Of a DNA stretch of 64,000 nt, positions 60,141 through 64,000 are shown piece by piece. Below the pieces are notes generated by a model. That model was not told where the DNA came from. It saw only the letters and a program-made list of their open reading frames with translations, and did not search any database. The position numbers and the translations under genes were made by a program. The stretch is from Oenococcus sicerae (GTDB lineage Bacteria; Bacillota; Bacilli; Lactobacillales; Lactobacillaceae), in NCBI RefSeq assembly GCF_004102045.2, contig NZ_CP029684.2:1600395-1664394 (forward strand), read 5' to 3'. The stretch's first letter is position 1. Each line of letters begins with the position of its first letter.

Positions 60141-61670
60141 TTAGTGCCTGAAATGACGATTATGAGAAAAGACTAGGGCCACACCGAGTTTGTTGGCCAT
60201 GGCGATCGAATCCTTATCCTTGATTGATCCACCAGGCTCAACGATAGCTCGAATGCCCTGATCAGCTGCAAATTTTACCGAATCATCCATTGGGAAAAAA
60301 GCGTCAGAAGCCAAAACTGCTTGTGAAAACGCCGGCTTAGATTGGGCGTGTTTGATCGCGATCTTGACTGAATCAATGCGGTTCGGCTGACCGGCACCAA
60401 TACCCAAAGTCTGTCCATCGGCTGCAACTAAAATCGCGTTAGACTTAACATGTTTAACAGCTTTTTGAGCAAAGACCAAGGACTTGATCTGCTCAGCTGT
60501 CGGCTTAATTTCAGAAACACATTCGAAGTCATCAGCTTCTTCGACCACAGTATCCATTTGCTGAACGACTGCGCCGCCCAATACCGACGTGATCTCCAGT
60601 TCTTTTGGCAATTGATCGGCCATTGGCAGTTTCAACAAACGCAAATTCTTTTTCTTGGCCAAAACCGTGTAAGCTTCGTCCGTAAAGCTCGGTGCAATAA
60701 TAATTTCAAGGAAGATCGCGTGCATTTTTTCAGCGGTGGCCCGGTCGACTTCTCGATTCAAAACCACGATGCCGCCGAAAATCGAGATATCATCAGCTGC
60801 AAAGGCCTTGTCCCAAGCTTTTTCAATTGTGCTGGCTTGACCGATACCGGCTGGATTCATATGTTTTAAAGTGACAACGGTCGGCGCTGTTTGAAATTCA
60901 ACGATCGTACGCAAAGCCGCATCAGCATCTTTGATATTGTTGTAGCTTAGCCGTTTGCCATGAAGGATCTCTGCACGCAGAATCGAATAATCTTTCGGCA
61001 GCTGGTCTGCATAAACAGCCGCTGTTTGATGTGGATTTTCACCATAGCGCAGGTCAAAATCCTTTTCGTAACTGACGGTTAATTTTTCTGGATAAGACTC
61101 GTCAGACAGATAGTTCGCGATCAAAGTATCATAAGCAGCCGTATGGCGGAAAGTCTTAGCTTGTAGATGGTGGCGGAACTCGGCCGTCACAGTCTGATCA
61201 TTGATCGCAGTCAATACCGCCGCGTAATCATGCGGATCAACCACAACGATCACATCTTTTGCATTTTTAGCAGCCGAGCGCAGCATCGATGGACCACCGA
61301 TATCAATGTTTTCGATCGCTTGATCATAGGTCACGTCGGCTTTTTCGATCGTCTCTTTAAAGGGGTAAAGATTGACAGCGACTAAATCGATCGGTGTAAT
61401 GTCGTGAGTTCGCAGTGTTGCCATATGTTCAGGATCATCCCGTTTAGCTAATAAAGCAGCATGAATATTCGGATGTAGTGTCTTGACACGGCCATCCAAA
61501 ATTTCTGGAAAACCCGTAATGTTTTCAACTGCAGTTGCCTTGATGCCAGCTTTTATTAAGGTTTGGAGCGTCCCGCCAGTCGAAATGATTTCATAGTCAT
61601 GTTCAATTAAACCTTGGGCAAATTCAATCAAGCCATCTTTATTAGAAACACTTAGCAATGCTCTTTTCAT
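60141..61670 (-). CDS. purH: Bifunctional AICAR transformylase / IMP cyclohydrolase
   Basis: Last two steps to IMP. 509 aa. N-terminal cyclohydrolase ([37 protein letters not shown]), C-terminal transformylase ([31 protein letters not shown]). Overlaps purN by 4 bp. Confidence 0.98.
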   Translation of the reverse strand: MKRALLSVSNKDGLIEFAQGLIEHDYEIISTGGTLQTLIKAGIKATAVENITGFPEILDGRVKTLHPNIHAALLAKRDDPEHMATLRTHDITPIDLVAVNLYPFKETIEKADVTYDQAIENIDIGGPSMLRSAAKNAKDVIVVVDPHDYAAVLTAINDQTVTAEFRHHLQAKTFRHTAAYDTLIANYLSDESYPEKLTVSYEKDFDLRYGENPHQTAAVYADQLPKDYSILRAEILHGKRLSYNNIKDADAALRTIVEFQTAPTVVTLKHMNPAGIGQASTIEKAWDKAFAADDISIFGGIVVLNREVDRATAEKMHAIFLEIIIAPSFTDEAYTVLAKKKNLRLLKLPMADQLPKELEITSVLGGAVVQQMDTVVEEADDFECVSEIKPTAEQIKSLVFAQKAVKHVKSNAILVAADGQTLGIGAGQPNRIDSVKIAIKHAQSKPAFSQAVLASDAFFPMDDSVKFAADQGIRAIVEPGGSIKDKDSIAMANKLGVALVFSHNRHFRH

Positions 61671-62269
61671 ACTGTGAATACTCCTTTTTCAACCAAATAT
61701 TTTAGTGTTTGCGGATATAGCCGATGTTCAACTGCATGTATTTTAGCTGCCAAACTTGCAAGGTCATCATCCTCTTCGATTCGGACCGGCTGTTGGGCAA
61801 TGATCCTGCCGGAATCAATTTGGCTATTGATGTAATGAATCGTGACACCAGTCACTTTAACACCATAATCAAAGGCGTCTTCAATGCCATGCTGGCCTGG
61901 AAAACTCGGTAATAAAGCCGGATGAATATTGATAATTTTATTTGGAAAAGCTGCCAGCAGATCGGCACCGATGATCCGCATAAAGCCGGCCAGCAAGATC
62001 CCTTGAACTTGATCGCTTGTTAATTGTGCCATGATCTGTGCTTCAGCTTCGTGCTTGCTGCCGGCTTTCACATAATTGATATAAGTTGTCGGAATTTGAG
62101 CCTTGCGGGCACGTTCGATCACATAAGCGTCGCGATGATCAACGATCAATCGCACGATGCTGACCTGTGGCAGATTTTCTTGGACGTAATCGACTAAGGC
62201 TGTGAAATTAGTGCCGTTTCCCGAAGCGAAAACGGCTAATTTAATTTGGTCGGACCTGTCTGCTACCAA
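61667..62269 (-). CDS. purN: Glycinamide ribonucleotide formyltransferase
   Basis: 10-formyl-THF-dependent formylation of GAR. 200 aa. [33 protein letters not shown] and [17 protein letters not shown] (catalytic Asn, His, Asp region). TTG start with GGAG 7 nt upstream, overlapping the purM stop by 7 bp. Confidence 0.96.
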   Translation of the reverse strand: MVADRSDQIKLAVFASGNGTNFTALVDYVQENLPQVSIVRLIVDHRDAYVIERARKAQIPTTYINYVKAGSKHEAEAQIMAQLTSDQVQGILLAGFMRIIGADLLAAFPNKIINIHPALLPSFPGQHGIEDAFDYGVKVTGVTIHYINSQIDSGRIIAQQPVRIEEDDDLASLAAKIHAVEHRLYPQTLKYLVEKGVFTV

Positions 62270-63300
62270 GGTGCTTCTCCATGAAAGTCAACTGCCGGAC
62301 CATCATTTGATCGATCTATGATCTGACCGACAATATAGACCCTTTCACCAGATTTTTGCAGCTGAGCCTTGACTGCTTGAGCTTGATCAGGACTGACCGC
62401 AGTCAGCATACCGATGCCTAGGTTAAAGGTGCACAGCATGTCTTGTTTTGAAAGCTGACCAGTCTGCTGAAGTCTTTGAAAAATTGCTGGGATCGGCCAA
62501 CTCTGCCAATTGATCACTGCAGCCAGCTGTTTGTTAAACATACGCGGCAGATTCTCTAGCAAACCACCGCCCGTAATATGTGCAAGACCATGGATCTGAC
62601 CAGTCGGCAGCAGCGGTAATAAGGATCTAACGTAAATGCGCGTGGCCGTTAATAATTCTTTTTGCAGATCGTCATCGAGATCCTGCCAAGTCTTATGAGC
62701 GTCTGTCAATAATAATTTGCGCACGAGACTAAAGCCATTTGAATGCAGACCACTAGAGGCTAGTCCAAGTAAAACATCACCTGTTTTGACGCGACTGCCA
62801 TCCAGGATCTGATTTTTTTCAGCGATACCAACGGCAAACCCAGCCAAATCATACTCATCTTTGCGATACATATCCGGTAATTCAGCTGTTTCGCCGCCAA
62901 TTAAAGCCATTTTTGAAGCACGGCTAGCCATCGCAATACCAGAAACGATCTGGGCCACTTTATCAGGTGCAACTTTGTCAATGCCCATGTAATCAAGCAT
63001 AAACAAAGGTTTTGCCCCCTGTGCCAAAATATCATTCACGATCATAGCCACTAGATCCTGGCCGATCGTTTTATGCTGATCTGCGGCTTGAGCTAATAAT
63101 AATTTTGAACCAACACCATCACTGCCAGCAATCAAAACAGGTTCTTGATATCCTTGCGGCAATTGAAAAATCGAAGCAAAACCGCCGATACCAGCCAAAA
63201 CACCGTCCGTATAAGTTGATTTAACTGCATTGGACATTTTCTGGACAGCTTGATCACCGGCTGTGATATCAACACCAGCTTTTGTGTAAGCATCAGCCAT
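62263..63300 (-). CDS. purM: Phosphoribosylformylglycinamidine cyclo-ligase (AIRS)
   Basis: ATP-dependent ring closure to AIR. 345 aa from ATG 63300 (MADAYTKAGVDITAGDQAV; AAGGGTG upstream); the longer open frame overlaps purF and is rejected. LIAGSDGVGSKL, GGETAELPDMY, ITGGGLLENLPR and the C-terminal AIRS_C domain are present. Confidence 0.97.
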   Translation of the reverse strand: MADAYTKAGVDITAGDQAVQKMSNAVKSTYTDGVLAGIGGFASIFQLPQGYQEPVLIAGSDGVGSKLLLAQAADQHKTIGQDLVAMIVNDILAQGAKPLFMLDYMGIDKVAPDKVAQIVSGIAMASRASKMALIGGETAELPDMYRKDEYDLAGFAVGIAEKNQILDGSRVKTGDVLLGLASSGLHSNGFSLVRKLLLTDAHKTWQDLDDDLQKELLTATRIYVRSLLPLLPTGQIHGLAHITGGGLLENLPRMFNKQLAAVINWQSWPIPAIFQRLQQTGQLSKQDMLCTFNLGIGMLTAVSPDQAQAVKAQLQKSGERVYIVGQIIDRSNDGPAVDFHGEAPW

Positions 63301-63301
63301 G

Positions 63302-64000
63302 TTAAACACCCTTCTTGACAGAAATAATTTCCGGCATTGCGGCCATCGGTTCTGCATCAAAAGTCACGAGTCCGGCTGCAACTTTATCGCTCAATGATGC
63401 CTCGTAATCGTAGACCGGTGAAGGATAATGGCCGTCGAAATACGCCGTTGTCAAACCACTGCCTGTGTAAGGCGTTTTTAAGTTGATCGAACGGACCAGG
63501 CCTTCAACAGATAAAAAGGCTAAAGAATCAGCTTGAATCATGCTCGTCATTTCTGCCAGACTGTGATTAGCCGCCATTAATTCTGTAGTCGTTTGCATAT
63601 CAACACCATAAAAAGACGGATATTTAAAGGCCGGTGACGCGATACGAACGTGAACAGCTTTGGCACCGGCATCTTTGAGCATGCGAATAATGTACATCGA
63701 GGTCGTCCCGCGCACGATCGAATCATCAACCAAAACAATTGATTTTCCAGCTACCACTTCTTTGACAGCCGATAGTTTCATACGTACAGCTCGTTCGCGC
63801 TTATCTTGATTTGGCTGAATGAAGGTTCGGGCGATATATTGATTTTTAACAAGTCCCATTTCATTGGGCAATCCTGCCTCTTCAGCAAAGCCTTGAGCTG
63901 CAGACAGGGATGAATTTGGCACGCCGACAACCAGATCCGCGCCGGGAACTGGTTGTTCTTGTGCCAGACAACGACCCATTTTTTTTCGTGCGATATGGAC
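63302..64000 (-). CDS. purF: Amidophosphoribosyltransferase, C-terminal part (5' off window)
   Basis: Commits PRPP to purine synthesis. The frame is open to the window edge ([13 protein letters not shown] ahead of the first internal Met), so 233 codons of about 480 are visible, all from the phosphoribosyltransferase half: [26 protein letters not shown], and the PRPP loop [15 protein letters not shown]. The N-terminal glutaminase domain lies beyond base 64000. First visible gene of purFMNHD. Confidence 0.96.
   Translation of the reverse strand, partial: VHIARKKMGRCLAQEQPVPGADLVVGVPNSSLSAAQGFAEEAGLPNEMGLVKNQYIARTFIQPNQDKRERAVRMKLSAVKEVVAGKSIVLVDDSIVRGTTSMYIIRMLKDAGAKAVHVRIASPAFKYPSFYGVDMQTTTELMAANHSLAEMTSMIQADSLAFLSVEGLVRSINLKTPYTGSGLTTAYFDGHYPSPVYDYEASLSDKVAAGLVTFDAEPMAAMPEIISVKKGV

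Overview
The window looks like a chromosomal segment of a low-GC Gram-positive lactic acid bacterium. The evidence is the mevalonate rather than MEP isoprenoid route, the DnaD/AsnS/YpmB/DinG neighbourhood, the SufCDSBU Fe-S machinery, a CBS-less IMP dehydrogenase, and strong AGGAGG-type ribosome binding sites with frequent TTG/GTG starts. My best guess is the Leuconostoc/Oenococcus branch of Lactobacillaceae, possibly an Oenococcus. That is inference from gene content, not a database result. I see no rRNA or tRNA genes and no complete insertion sequence.

Layout. 1-6.2 kb: penicillin-binding protein 1A (5' end off the window) facing a dinG-like/ypmB/asnS/dnaD cluster. 6.2-10 kb: four-gene mevalonate operon (mvk, mvaD, pmk, fni). 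10-14.7 kb: rRNA methyltransferase (frameshifted in a 9-T run), SGNH hydrolase and RecD2 (with an in-frame 78-bp tandem duplication). 14.7-24.3 kb: mtnN and small genes, then an apparent nrdDG-sufCDSBU unit with a divergent sufT. 24.7-33.1 kb: orphan arginine deiminase, purine permease, phosphatase, PepN, ROK sugar kinase, an unknown membrane protein and a DHFR-like reductase. 33.2-49.5 kb: a complete type I-E CRISPR-Cas locus on the minus strand (cas3-cse1-cse2-cas7e-cas5e-cas6e-cas1-cas2/DEDDh) followed by a 103-repeat, 102-spacer array. 49.6-52.5 kb: a decaying accessory patch (frameshifted lysE, GNAT protein with a 57-aa partner, ABC ATPase with a truncated permease). 52.7-64 kb: purine genes (purF-M-N-H-D; guaB behind a guanine riboswitch; purA-purB-hpt-guaA).

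The most notable part is the CRISPR region. (i) Spacer 10 is a 33/33 match to cas5e of the same locus. (ii) A 606-bp piece lies between a lone outlying repeat and the array; genes at both of its ends are cut at the repeat junctions, so it looks like an oversized spacer or captured fragment. It carries a 50-residue C-terminal remnant with an ATGA-coupled 78-aa downstream gene, resembling a toxin/immunity tail. (iii) Cas2 is fused to a DEDDh exonuclease. (iv) The array has only 29 nt between cas2 and the first repeat, and a candidate promoter sits inside the 3' end of cas2. (v) Blocks of spacers are duplicated. (vi) 92 of 102 spacers begin with T in crRNA sense, suggesting a PAM-derived 29th repeat base.

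Purine synthesis flows PRPP to PurF/M/N/H/D products to IMP, then GuaB/GuaA to GMP and PurA/PurB to AMP, with Hpt for salvage. The riboswitch would shut down guaB when guanine is abundant. The anaerobic ribonucleotide reductase needs a 4Fe-4S activase, which fits its position directly upstream of the Suf genes.
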